Source of the DNA: 20CM-2-55-15 sp963738025
Lineage (GTDB): Bacteria; Acidobacteriota; Terriglobia; 20CM-2-55-15
NCBI GenBank assembly: GCA_963738025.1
Contig: CAVTWA010000027.1
Location: forward strand, 62,001-126,000
Length of the DNA stretch: 64,000 nucleotides
Direction: 5' to 3'
The notes beneath the pieces are model-generated. The model did not search any database. It had not been told where the DNA came from and saw only the letters and a list, made by a program, of their open reading frames with translations. Positions 1-8,040 of this stretch are shown piece after piece. How positions within the stretch are numbered: position 1 is the first letter of the stretch; each line of letters starts with the position of its first letter. A program made the position numbers and the translations under genes.

Positions 1-264
1 TGCCAGGACAAGGCTATTTCCTGGAGGACAAGGCTATTTCCTGGAGGACAAGGCTATTTCCTGGAGGACAAGGCTATTTCCTGGAGGACAAGGCTATTTC
101 CTGGAGGACAAGGCTATTTCCTGGAGGACAAGACTATTTCCTGGAGGACAAGACTATTTCCTGGAGGACAAGGCTATTTCCTGGAGGACAAGACTATTTC
201 CTGGAGGACGAGACTATTTCCTGGAGGACAAGGCTATTTCCTGGCGGACAAGGTCATTTTCTGG
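1..264. repeat. 20-bp tandem repeat array, about 13 units
   Basis: Thirteen head-to-tail copies of CTGGAGGACAAGGCTATTTC fill the left edge of the window. The main variation is G/A at the 13th base, and the first and last copies are the most diverged. The 20-bp period is not a multiple of three, so this is not a coding repeat, and there are no unique spacers, so it is not CRISPR. The left end is cut by the window. Arrays of about 20-bp transposase-binding sites occur at the ends of some IS families such as IS21, so this may be the end of an element lying outside the window; that is inference. Confidence 0.95.
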
Positions 265-436
265 AAGAAGAGCATGGCGCAGTGTTCGTTTGGATTAGCG
301 GCTAGATCGATGGCCCTTGAGGGCGCCAGCGGCAGCTCAATATTATCCAGGCCGATTATCGAAATGATATCAAGCGTGAAAGTGGGTTATTGACGGAGCA
401 AGTCGAACCGGCGAGAATCCACCACGGGATCACGAC

Positions 437-1156
437 GTGCCCGACAATCGCTTTCCAAGCACACAGTGGAGTCTGGTGTTAATTGCTGGCCAGGGTTCCA
501 GCGAGGAGTCGCGGCAGGCTTTGGCCAAGTTGTGCCGTTTGTACTGGTATCCGCTTTACGCTTTCGTCCGCCGGGAAGGTTATGATCCGGACGAAGCGCA
601 AGACCTGACTCAGGCGTTCTTCACTCGTTTACTCGAAAAGAAATATCTCAAAGATTATCAGCGGGAGCGCGGACGGTTCCGCTCGTTTCTTCTAACCGCG
701 TTGAAACATTTCCTCTCCAATGAGCGAGACCGTAGCTACGCGCAAAAGCGAGGCGGCGGCGCTTCGCTTCTTTCGCTCGATGCTGTCATGGAGGCGGGTG
801 AGAGACGATACAGTCTGGAACCGCGTTCGGATCTCACTCCTGAAAGAATCTTCGAGCGGCAGTGGGCGCTCACCGTGCTGGATCAAGTGTTTCTCCGCCT
901 GCGCAGTGAATCGGACGAGAGCGGAAAGAAAAAACAATTCGAGCTTATGAAACCATTCCTTGTCGGTGCGGAAGACCGCATACCCTACAAAGACCTTGCC
1001 AGCGAACTCAACACGACTGAAGGCGGCTTAAAGGTTGCTATCCATCGGCTACGCCGCCGGTTCCGCGAGATTCTGCGTGATGAGATCTCCCAGACGGTAG
1101 TGCATGCCGGCGAGGTTCAAGAGGAGATCCGCTATCTCATTTCCGTACTGATGTAA
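437..1156 (+). CDS. ECF-type RNA polymerase sigma factor
   Basis: A 239-residue sigma-70-family factor of the ECF type common in Acidobacteriota and Planctomycetota, starting with the PSTQWSLV signature at residues 7-14. Region 2 is visible as DPDEAQDLTQAFF (about 50-62), and the region 4 helix-turn-helix as PYKDLASELNTTEGGLKVAI (about 182-201) followed by an arginine-rich helix. Start is GTG; no better in-frame start is visible. The next gene begins 40 bp downstream and carries a membrane segment and propeller, so the pair probably forms a signalling unit. In relatives the partner gene is usually a Ser/Thr kinase. Confidence 0.88.
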   Translation: MPDNRFPSTQWSLVLIAGQGSSEESRQALAKLCRLYWYPLYAFVRREGYDPDEAQDLTQAFFTRLLEKKYLKDYQRERGRFRSFLLTALKHFLSNERDRSYAQKRGGGASLLSLDAVMEAGERRYSLEPRSDLTPERIFERQWALTVLDQVFLRLRSESDESGKKKQFELMKPFLVGAEDRIPYKDLASELNTTEGGLKVAIHRLRRRFREILRDEISQTVVHAGEVQEEIRYLISVLM

Positions 1157-1196
1157 CTTTTCACCAGAAAGGCTTCAGTAAGCTATGGGAGGAAGT

Positions 1197-3062
1197 ATGA
1201 GCGAAGCCGCTCGTTGCTCGGCTTGCGGAACTGAGCTTTCGGAAACATCCGCTCAGGGGCTCTGTCCAGCCTGTTTGCTGAAGCTGGGTCTGAGCGATTC
1301 CCATATTTCGGCTTCGCCAGAAGACCCGAGTGTCCAGGCGCAGCCAGCGGTCAAGGCCGAACAGCCGATACATCGCCACGGCGTTCACTGGGCGGTCCCG
1401 GCGACTGCGGTTGTGGCGTTGCTGCTTGTAGTCGCGGGTCTTACCATTTTTTTACATCGGCCGCTGCCTCCGCCGGTTCGCATCCTCCGATTTGACTTGG
1501 TTCTACCCAAAGACGCGATTGACTTTGCTGTTTCACCAGACGGTCTCCATCTTGTTTTCAGCGCCTCAGACGACCAAGGCATAAGCTCGCTCTGGATGCA
1601 TTCCTTTGATGCGTTTGGGGAGCGGCGGCTCCCCGGTACAGAAAGCGGCGCTTCTCCGTTCTGGTCGCCGGATAGCCACTCTGTGGGGTTCTTTGCCGAC
1701 CGAAAGCTCAAGACAATCGATATTTCGAATGTGGCGCCGCAAGTCCTTTGTGATGCTCCAGCCGGGCAGGGAGGGACCTGGAATATTGCAGGCACTATCG
1801 TTTTCGCGGCGAATCTGCCTGGATCGTTGTATCGAGTCTCGTCTAAGGGCGGTATACCACAGCCCGTGAGTTCAGTGGACAGTTCAGACTCTCAGACGAT
1901 CCGCCGGCGGCCCCACTTTTTGCCGGATGGCCGTCACTTCCTCTATGCCGCGGTCTCTGCCAATCCGAAGAACGGCGGAATCTTTGTCGGTTCGCTCGAC
2001 TCGATGGAAATACGCCGGCTTGCTGCCGGCGCCGAACCAGCCTATGCGGACAATGCGGTGCTCTTCGTCCAGGATGATGTGCTCTTGGCGCAGCCCTTCG
2101 ATCCCGCTCGTCTGGAATTTGCTGGTGAGGCCCGGCGAATCCGTCTTGCGGATCACGTTCAACGCTTCTCAGTTTCAGGGAACGGCGTCCTGGCGTATCA
2201 AAACGATGAACATTCGAACCCGCCGATTGCCTTCATCGATCGGCTGGGAAAACAGGTGCAAACCATAGATGATGCGCAAGGGGCGACGCAGTTTTCGCTT
2301 TCTCCGGATGGCAAGATTCTCGCCACGTCGAGACTTGGTGATATCTGGCTTTCAGACTTATCACGCGGCGTGACTTCCCGCTTCACATTTGACCCTGCGG
2401 CCGAAAGATTTCCCGTCTGGGCGCCCGACGCGAGCCGCATTCTGTTCCTTTCGAACCGGAATGGCGTGAACGGTATATACCAAAAGGCTCAAAGCGGCGA
2501 GCCAGAGGAATTAGTCTTCAATACGAGAGATGCGTATGTGGAGTCCATCGACGATTGGTCCGCCGATGGCCGGATTATTCTCTACACCGTACTTGATCAG
2601 CACGGGAAACCAAGCCTGTGGGCGATGCCGTTACCCAACGATCGCAAACCGTTTCTAATTCAGTCGTCGTTCAGTACCCGCCAAGGGCGGTTCTCTCCAG
2701 ATGGACGTTGGCTGGCGTACGTCTCGGATGAATCTGGAAAAGATGAAGTCTATGTGGAAGGCTTTCCCGGACGAGAGAATAAATTGCAAGTGTCCAACAG
2801 CGGGGGAACCAATCCTCGATGGCGCCGCGATGGCCGCGAACTGTTCTATATCGCGCCCGCCAGACAACTGATGAGCGTTAGTGTGACCCCCGCCAGCCAG
2901 ACTTTGCAACTCGGTATTCCCAGGGTCCTTGTTGCAGGAGTGGCGCGCGACTCTTACGACGTCACCTCAGACGGGCAACGGTTCGTTGTGTTGTCGAACC
3001 TGGACAATGAGCCCTTAATGCCGATTCATATCGTCGTCAATTGGGCCAGCGAAAGATACTGA
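1197..3062 (+). CDS. Zinc-ribbon/TM/PD40-propeller membrane protein, kinase domain absent
   Basis: From ATG 1197 this gives 621 residues. GGGAGG lies four bases before 1197, so the upstream ATG at 1185 is probably not used. Two CxxC pairs (about 7-10 and 23-26, ending CPACLLKLGL) form a zinc-ribbon-like head. A single TM helix lies at about 65-87, followed by roughly 530 residues of WD40/TolB-like (PD40) repeats with FSPDGR and WSPDS motifs, predicted outside the membrane. In acidobacterial proteins this CPxCLLxLG head normally precedes a Ser/Thr kinase, but here it runs straight into the TM helix and propeller. A role as sensor or anti-sigma partner of the upstream ECF factor is inference from adjacency. 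Confidence 0.8.
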   Translation: MSEAARCSACGTELSETSAQGLCPACLLKLGLSDSHISASPEDPSVQAQPAVKAEQPIHRHGVHWAVPATAVVALLLVVAGLTIFLHRPLPPPVRILRFDLVLPKDAIDFAVSPDGLHLVFSASDDQGISSLWMHSFDAFGERRLPGTESGASPFWSPDSHSVGFFADRKLKTIDISNVAPQVLCDAPAGQGGTWNIAGTIVFAANLPGSLYRVSSKGGIPQPVSSVDSSDSQTIRRRPHFLPDGRHFLYAAVSANPKNGGIFVGSLDSMEIRRLAAGAEPAYADNAVLFVQDDVLLAQPFDPARLEFAGEARRIRLADHVQRFSVSGNGVLAYQNDEHSNPPIAFIDRLGKQVQTIDDAQGATQFSLSPDGKILATSRLGDIWLSDLSRGVTSRFTFDPAAERFPVWAPDASRILFLSNRNGVNGIYQKAQSGEPEELVFNTRDAYVESIDDWSADGRIILYTVLDQHGKPSLWAMPLPNDRKPFLIQSSFSTRQGRFSPDGRWLAYVSDESGKDEVYVEGFPGRENKLQVSNSGGTNPRWRRDGRELFYIAPARQLMSVSVTPASQTLQLGIPRVLVAGVARDSYDVTSDGQRFVVLSNLDNEPLMPIHIVVNWASERY

Positions 3063-3071
3063 AGAAGGATG

Positions 3072-3095
3072 GATAAGCCGCGGATTGAACGGATT
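3072..3095. repeat. Half-copy of the GATAAGCC(A/G)CGGATTGAAC palindromic repeat
   Basis: The sequence GATAAGCCGCGGATTGAACG just after the propeller gene matches, with one substitution, the start of the arm of the perfect inverted repeat at 37662-37755 and resembles the repeat at 17592-17654. Only one arm is present, so this looks like a degraded copy of a dispersed palindromic element. Confidence 0.75.
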
Positions 3096-3349
3096 GGAAT
3101 TTGTTGAATGGGACTACGACCTCATCTACTCATTCAAGGACTATTCTGACGAAGCCCGGAAACTTCGTGAGCTCATCAACCAAGAACAATCGTCATGCTC
3201 GACGATTTTTGCGTTGATGGCATTGACCTGGAATTCTGTCAACCTTGGACCCGTCGCACATCGTTTGTCCGCGCCGAGGAACCGCGGCACATCGTTCCGC
3301 CACACATAGCGCGGTGGGATTCTCCTGGCGGCCGGCCCGCGTAGGCTAC

Positions 3350-4471
3350 TCACTTCCAGGAGATGGTTTCACCGCCCATCAGAATCAAATTGAGGATCGC
3401 TGAATCGGAGGGATTGAATTCAACGCGAGTCGGCCGTCCACGGTATGGTCGGAATACCTGAAGTTGCGGCAACACATCGATAGGTCGTACTCTCCCGCCG
3501 GTACTGATGGCCGTCCCAACTGTCGCGCCCCATGGGAGGAGCGTCTCCGCACCGTTCACCGTGACCATCATCATCGGATTGATGGCCCCACGCTTCGGAA
3601 CGGTGACGCACATTTCGCCATTCAGCGCCTCACATGATGCGGTTCCCGTCTCCAAGAACTTGATCCGTCGATCGAGATCTGCTCTTGTGCTGCCACCGAC
3701 AATCAGCGCCGTGAACTCCGTTTGCCCGCCTTTATAGAAGAGGGCGTAAAACGACGCATCCTTCAAAGACTCGAAGTAATTGCGGATCGGCGTCGTCGTC
3801 TGTTCCGTCTGCCCGTTAATGTGACGTTCCGTTGAGACTGGAGCGACAGAGACTCCGGATCGCTCGTGTCTGAGCCGGACGGAATACCAAGTCATCTCGT
3901 AACCAAGCACATTCTGCGTGAATCGACCCTGGAGATTGAGCGTCGTTCCGTTGCCGGTCACGTTGGTCACCTCAACGAGGGGAGCATCCGGGTCGGCGCT
4001 GTCCGCCACGATCGGTGTCATGATTTGCAATTGGACGCTCGGATCGATCTGTACGATGTCCGGATCGTTGGGATGCAAAAGGTGAAATCCGGCGTTCATC
4101 TCGAGCGGAATCGATTCGGCCATATCGTTTGCCACTCGGAATCCCGATCCCTGGGCGATACAACCCTGCGCTTCGAGATCGTCCGTCCACGTACTCAGCC
4201 AGCCAGGCGGATGACTATTCAGACCGTTACGGCTCACCTTCACAACGACGTTGCTACGGCGGACGCGAACGTCCCTTGGACATATGCGCTTCGCTCCAAC
4301 GGGAGTATTCACGGTTCCATTTATTACCGATGGCCCGGACACACCCGGCGGCGTAAGAACATTGTTCGCCAGCCGCCATGACCTGTCAACGAGACGCGGA
4401 GCGCAGCCTCCCGTGAACAGGGTTCCTAACGTGAACAGGAACGCTAATGAACTTCTACCGAGGTGAGTCAA
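3350..4471 (-). CDS. Predicted lipoprotein, unknown function
   Basis: About 373 residues if translation starts at the TTG at 4471, just after the M56 gene stop; the reading frame stays open further upstream inside that gene. From this start there is a good lipoprotein signal: a short basic head, the hydrophobic run SSLAFLFTLGTLF and a Cys in TGGC near residue 23. The rest is polar and beta-like with no family I recognise. It is downstream of, and on the same strand as, the BlaI/M56-TonB pair, so it may be co-transcribed and respond to the same envelope signal. The exact start is uncertain because no strong ribosome-binding site is seen. Confidence 0.6.
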   Translation of the reverse strand: MTHLGRSSLAFLFTLGTLFTGGCAPRLVDRSWRLANNVLTPPGVSGPSVINGTVNTPVGAKRICPRDVRVRRSNVVVKVSRNGLNSHPPGWLSTWTDDLEAQGCIAQGSGFRVANDMAESIPLEMNAGFHLLHPNDPDIVQIDPSVQLQIMTPIVADSADPDAPLVEVTNVTGNGTTLNLQGRFTQNVLGYEMTWYSVRLRHERSGVSVAPVSTERHINGQTEQTTTPIRNYFESLKDASFYALFYKGGQTEFTALIVGGSTRADLDRRIKFLETGTASCEALNGEMCVTVPKRGAINPMMMVTVNGAETLLPWGATVGTAISTGGRVRPIDVLPQLQVFRPYRGRPTRVEFNPSDSAILNLILMGGETISWK

Positions 4472-4476
4472 TTCTC

Positions 4477-6069
4477 TTATCGTAAGTTGAAGTTCACTTC
4501 GATATTCAACGCCACATCCACTGGTTCGCCGGCCTTCGTTGCAGGCTTGAAAACCCACTGTTTAATCGCGGTAATCGCACTATCATCGAGACCATAACCG
4601 AGGGCGTGGATCACCCGCCGGATGTCGACCGAACCGTCTCGACGAACGATGGCCTCAAGGACCACTGTTCCCGAGGCTTTAACGTTCCTCGCCTCATCTG
4701 TATATTGCGGCTCAACCCGCTTAACGACGATCGGTGCCTTCACATCTCCGCCAACGCGTAGCGCTCCACCGGTGTCGGGCGGCTCCTTGAAGTCGACATC
4801 GATCTGCGTGACCGCCGCGACGGGCACGCCATCTTTTAAAGCCGGTGCGAATTTCCAGCTTGCAACGGCTTCGATCGCTCGAGCATCGATTTTGGAACCG
4901 AGGCTTTTGACCACGCGCAGCACACGCACGTTGCCCTGAGTATCCACTGAAGCCTCGACAGTTACTGTCCCCTCGATAGCTGCATAAAGCGGTCCGGGCG
5001 TCGCGATCACCTGCGGCGGAACAGTGGTGCTCACCGGAGTTGCGTCGCTGTTCCCGATGTGCGTTCTTTGGGAAGGCGTCAGCGCTGAAGTGGCGCCGGT
5101 GACGTGGATTGCGGAAATAGACAGCGTGACCAGTCCGGTCAATGCACACAGCACTACCATGAAGATCGTCGGCGTAGCCTCCCGGTGCACTCGGCGGTCC
5201 AGAATGGACACCACTCGGGCCTCGAGCTGCGATGGCTGTGCCATGGCGAGCGCCGCGAATGAAAACGCCTTGCGCGACTGAAGTGCTCGAACGACCTGAA
5301 CCAGGTGATCCGCATAGTCTTCGGGCGCTCCGCCCAGCATTAAAACCTGATCGTCGCATGCCCGCTCGCGCTCGATACGCTCACGGCGCGCCGCATACCA
5401 GATCAGTGGGTTGAACCAATACACGCTCGAAGCGAGCTGGATGAGTACTTGAACAACCCCGTCATTCCGTTTCACATGCGCCAATTCGTGCGTCAGTACC
5501 GCACGGCGCCGCTCGATGGGCCAGCCTTCGGCAGACATGGGCAGCAAAATCGTGTGCCGCCATACGCCCCAGGTCATCGGCGAGACTTCCGCTGCGCTGA
5601 TAGAAACTCGCACGCGTTTGCGACAGCCCATCGAATGGAGGAGTTCTGCAATCATCTCTGCCCAACCTGGATCCTCGGGAGCAACGGCGGCCTTTGCCAG
5701 ACGCCGGACTCCGAGAGAGCCGGTGAGAAACCTTGTCAGCAGTAACATCAGTCCCGCGGCCCATAAGACCATCAACACCTCAGGGGTCGACAACAGCCTT
5801 GAAGGTTTCAAGTTCCAACCGGTTACAACGCCTGACATCTGGATCGTCTCCGCCAAGGGATGTGCAGTCGTGCTCGCCTGAGGCCAGAGCGGCAATTGCA
5901 ATTTGGGCACAATCGCCGCGGCGAGGGGCAACACCAGCACACCTGTAATCGCAAGAGCCCACACGGCGTGACGCATCGCCGCCGATGCACGGCGCAAAAA
6001 AAAGCAGAAGACGCCGGCGCCTGCCAGAATGATGGCGGCTTTGGCGATGATATTCAGAGCAAAACTCAT
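4477..6069 (-). CDS. BlaR1/MecR1-type M56 metallopeptidase with two C-terminal TonB-like domains
   Basis: 530 residues. The N-terminal half is an M56 membrane peptidase: TM helices at about 5-25, 35-55 and 95-115, the zinc motif HELAH at 194-198, and ERACDD near 235-240 supplying the next ligand region, then another TM near 300-320. Two TonB-C-like modules follow (about 355-430 and 445-528), each with a G-T-V...V...D/R-G pattern and a W-x-F-x-P-A motif. Fusion of a BlaR-like protease to TonB-C domains, replacing the penicillin-sensor domain, is known in Acidobacteriota. It overlaps the upstream BlaI-like gene by 4 bp. By family knowledge the protease relays an envelope signal that ends in repressor inactivation. 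Confidence 0.9.
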   Translation of the reverse strand: MSFALNIIAKAAIILAGAGVFCFFLRRASAAMRHAVWALAITGVLVLPLAAAIVPKLQLPLWPQASTTAHPLAETIQMSGVVTGWNLKPSRLLSTPEVLMVLWAAGLMLLLTRFLTGSLGVRRLAKAAVAPEDPGWAEMIAELLHSMGCRKRVRVSISAAEVSPMTWGVWRHTILLPMSAEGWPIERRRAVLTHELAHVKRNDGVVQVLIQLASSVYWFNPLIWYAARRERIERERACDDQVLMLGGAPEDYADHLVQVVRALQSRKAFSFAALAMAQPSQLEARVVSILDRRVHREATPTIFMVVLCALTGLVTLSISAIHVTGATSALTPSQRTHIGNSDATPVSTTVPPQVIATPGPLYAAIEGTVTVEASVDTQGNVRVLRVVKSLGSKIDARAIEAVASWKFAPALKDGVPVAAVTQIDVDFKEPPDTGGALRVGGDVKAPIVVKRVEPQYTDEARNVKASGTVVLEAIVRRDGSVDIRRVIHALGYGLDDSAITAIKQWVFKPATKAGEPVDVALNIEVNFNLR

Positions 6070-6455
6070 GACTTGCCTCCTTTACGGGCCTTGTCGATCA
6101 GCGTCTGTAGACGGTCCAACTCGTCTTGCGACAGCTTGGACGACGATGTGTCCAGCAGCGCCGCCACGGCATCTTCCGTCGAGCCGTCGAAAAACGTCTG
6201 CACGAGATGGCGGAGCGCCGAACGCTTCGCTTTCTCCCGCCTCATCGTCGGCATGAACACGTACTTCCCTGCCTTCTCTTCATGCCGGACGTGTCCCTTC
6301 TGTTCCAGGATTCGCAGTAGCGCGCGCACCGCCGAGTAACTCGGCGCGTCCGGCAGGTTCTCCATGACTTCGGCAGAGGTCGCCGATTCTTTTCGGTAGA
6401 GAACGTCCATGATCTGACGCTCCCTGCGGCTCAATGTAGCGTGTGGTGTCTGCAT
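6066..6455 (-). CDS. blaI: BlaI/MecI/CopY-family repressor
   Basis: 129 residues, the usual length. The N-terminal winged helix starts with LSRRERQIMDVLYRKESATS and contains SYSAVRALLRILEQKGHVRH (about 38-57), the standard BlaI recognition region. The C-terminal part (about 80-125) is the helical dimerisation segment with EDAVAALLDTSSSKLSQDEL. It overlaps the M56 gene by 4 bp, the classic blaI-blaR layout. Two near-identical palindromes lie upstream (6462-6479 and 6509-6524), and the first overlaps a -10-like CATAAT, so the operon is probably autorepressed. The ligand is unknown; nothing here points specifically to beta-lactams. Confidence 0.92.
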   Translation of the reverse strand: MQTPHATLSRRERQIMDVLYRKESATSAEVMENLPDAPSYSAVRALLRILEQKGHVRHEEKAGKYVFMPTMRREKAKRSALRHLVQTFFDGSTEDAVAALLDTSSSKLSQDELDRLQTLIDKARKGGKS

Positions 6456-6461
6456 GTGCTG

Positions 6462-6479
6462 ATGCTAAAAAATTAGCAT
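6462..6479. promoter_or_regulatory. BlaI-type operator 1
   Basis: A perfect palindrome with 7-bp arms ATGCTAA and TTAGCAT around AAAA, seven bases before the blaI start codon. On the minus strand a CATAAT -10-like box abuts and overlaps its distal edge. It shares TGCTAA-N4-TTAGCA with the second site, and its centre is 46 bp away. Confidence 0.85.
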
Positions 6480-6508
6480 TATGCGGCACGGCGCAGCAAG
6501 ACAAAAAG

Positions 6509-6524
6509 TGCTAACTTTTTAGCA
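6509..6524. promoter_or_regulatory. BlaI-type operator 2
   Basis: A perfect 6-bp-arm palindrome TGCTAA-CTTT-TTAGCA, the same half-site as operator 1. It lies upstream of the inferred -10 box on the minus strand and just past the SGNH hydrolase stop codon. Paired dyads upstream of blaI genes are the rule in the family. Confidence 0.85.
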
Positions 6525-6528
6525 GCAG

Positions 6529-7173
6529 CTATGGCTGAAGAATATTGCGCACCACTCCGGCAACGGCGCGGCCCAATACGAGGTGCTGATCTTCGTCGAG
6601 GTGTATCCCGTCCACTCGACTGGACGCCGTCACGGAGGCTGCATCGAAGAAATGGCATTCCAGTGCAGTCGCTACCTCACGAAACGCATCGGCGAGACCC
6701 ACGCATTTCGCTTCGGCGCCTTCGAACTTCGGCACAAGTGGTCCTTGCGGATTGTGAGTCGGCGGCGGAGCGATCACCAGAATCGGAGGGATCGGCATGC
6801 TTGGTTCGATTGGAGCTTCCCGGATCGCCCTTACCAGCGCGCCGATACCCTGTGCCGAGTGCCAGGCATTATACGAATGCATTGATTGAAAATCGTTAAC
6901 GCCGAGCATGAGGATCACGAGGTCGAGGGGCGAGTTGATTTCCATTCGAGTCCCCAATCCAACCAGGCCATTGCGTCCGGCCTTGAACGGATCGTCCCAG
7001 ACCGTCCGCCGCCCGTTCAGGCAATCCTCAATCAGGTGAACCGCTGTACCGGCGGAGGCGAGAGTTTTCTGCATCACTCCCGGCCAACGTGATTCCAAAG
7101 AGAACCGCTTGCGCGTCATCGGCACGATCGCCCACGACATCGAATCGCCGTACACGAAAATTCGGAAAGCCAT
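6529..7173 (-). CDS. SGNH/GDSL-type hydrolase
   Basis: 214 residues with the family blocks: block I as VYGDSMSW (about 7-14, nucleophile Ser in GDS), block III as MLGVNDF (Asn, about 90-95), and block V as DGIHLDEDQH (about 187-196) supplying Asp and His. The length fits cytoplasmic arylesterase/lipase-like SGNH enzymes, and there is no signal peptide. It lies upstream of blaI on the same strand, but the operators separate them, so it is likely its own transcription unit. The substrate cannot be told from sequence. Confidence 0.88.
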   Translation of the reverse strand: MAFRIFVYGDSMSWAIVPMTRKRFSLESRWPGVMQKTLASAGTAVHLIEDCLNGRRTVWDDPFKAGRNGLVGLGTRMEINSPLDLVILMLGVNDFQSMHSYNAWHSAQGIGALVRAIREAPIEPSMPIPPILVIAPPPTHNPQGPLVPKFEGAEAKCVGLADAFREVATALECHFFDAASVTASSRVDGIHLDEDQHLVLGRAVAGVVRNILQP

Positions 7174-7197
7174 ATCGCGGAATTATGCCTCAATACC

Positions 7198-7224
7198 GAA
7201 CGCGGGCTAAAGCCCGCGACTACA
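7198..7224. repeat. Half-copy of the GCGGGCT-AGCCCGC palindromic repeat
   Basis: The segment around CGCGGGCTAAAGCCCGCG followed by ACTACA matches one arm of the full elements at 45818-45916 and 58466-58555. It is itself a short hairpin. It lies just upstream of the SGNH hydrolase start codon. Confidence 0.8.
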
Positions 7225-7236
7225 TTTTATCGTTGA

Positions 7237-7401
7237 AGGGAACCTGGTACTGATAGCGTCTTAAAGGCGCAAGTCGATACTTACTCCGCTTCCGGCCAGG
7301 CGCAGGTCGTCAATTACACGGTCTCCGGTTTGACGCCGGGTGCGCATACCATCGTGATCGAAGTCACCGGAGCATCTAAGAAGTTTAAGCGGGTGAGGTG
7401 A
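7237..7401 (+). pseudogene. Fragment of an extracellular Ig-like/carbohydrate-binding protein
   Basis: An open frame without a start codon encodes about 54 residues, including QVVNYTVSGLTPGAHTIVIE. This is the pattern of beta-sandwich modules that repeat in large secreted acidobacterial proteins. It ends in TGA right before the decayed IS91 transposase. It is a remnant rather than a gene, and the IS91 element may have truncated it. Confidence 0.55.
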
Positions 7402-7438
7402 TGGGGTGAGGCCGGAAAAGCGCGTCGCAGATGGGGTC

Positions 7439-7990
7439 TTATGTCAAACGGCTCATCCCGGGGCAAGGAATCCGACTCTTTCGGATCGCTCTCCGATCTG
7501 AGGCCGCGACGGGCAACCAGCCTGGCGATCCGCTGTGCAGCGACGCGGTCACTCGAGCAATCGCCTCCGTTTCCGGCGCCGGCAGCGCCTGAAAGTGAGG
7601 ACGATCATGCTCATCGGCGGCGTAGATCCCATCGAAGCACACCATGTGAATATGGGGGTTGAGCCGCAAGGCCGAGTCAAAACGCTGAATGAACGACACC
7701 GCCCCGCACTGCGGCTTACGGTCGGCGCTAAATTCTCGGGCCCGGCGAATCAGGAAGGCAAAAACCGTCCTCGTGAAGACGCCGAGGACAGCGGTCATCA
7801 GTGACGTATCGTACGCCAGGGGATAACGCAGCGCATTCGGCAGTACAAGACCCAGTGGCGGACCGGGACGCGTGGAAACACGCCGTCGACCAGATGCGCC
7901 GCAGTATCCGCCATTCTCCGTCTACCGCGCGCCCACTGGGACGGCGCCGGAGGCCGTCCTCCCCCAATAGTTCCATTAGAACTTCCGTGT
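7439..7990 (-). pseudogene. Decayed IS91-family (Y2/HUH) transposase
   Basis: Pieces of an IS91 transposase appear in successive frames on the minus strand: MADTAAHLVDGVFPRVPVRH, then after a frameshift LPNALRYPLAYDTSLMTAVL, the HUH-containing RLNPHIHMVCFDGIY, and after another shift QRIARLVARRGLRSESDP. At least two frameshifts plus loss of both ends make it non-functional. Cysteines expected at the zinc-binding N-terminus are not retained in the region I can read. It marks an old mobile-element insertion at the left edge of the 8-13.6 kb cluster. Confidence 0.8.
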
Positions 7991-8040
7991 CCTTGAGTTA
8001 TAGACAGTAGGCGGCTTCAATTGTGCCGTGCCGTCCGTAA

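Noticed and set aside
1..264. CRISPR array at the left edge
   Set aside because: Units are contiguous at 20 bp with no unique spacers, and no cas gene is present.
3085..3309. 74-residue frame after the propeller gene
   Set aside because: TTG start inside a repeat half-copy, no ribosome-binding site and no recognisable family; probably chance.
6066..6455. Beta-lactam resistance operon
   Set aside because: The regulator pair is BlaI/M56, but the sensor carries TonB-C domains and no beta-lactamase or penicillin-binding protein gene is adjacent.
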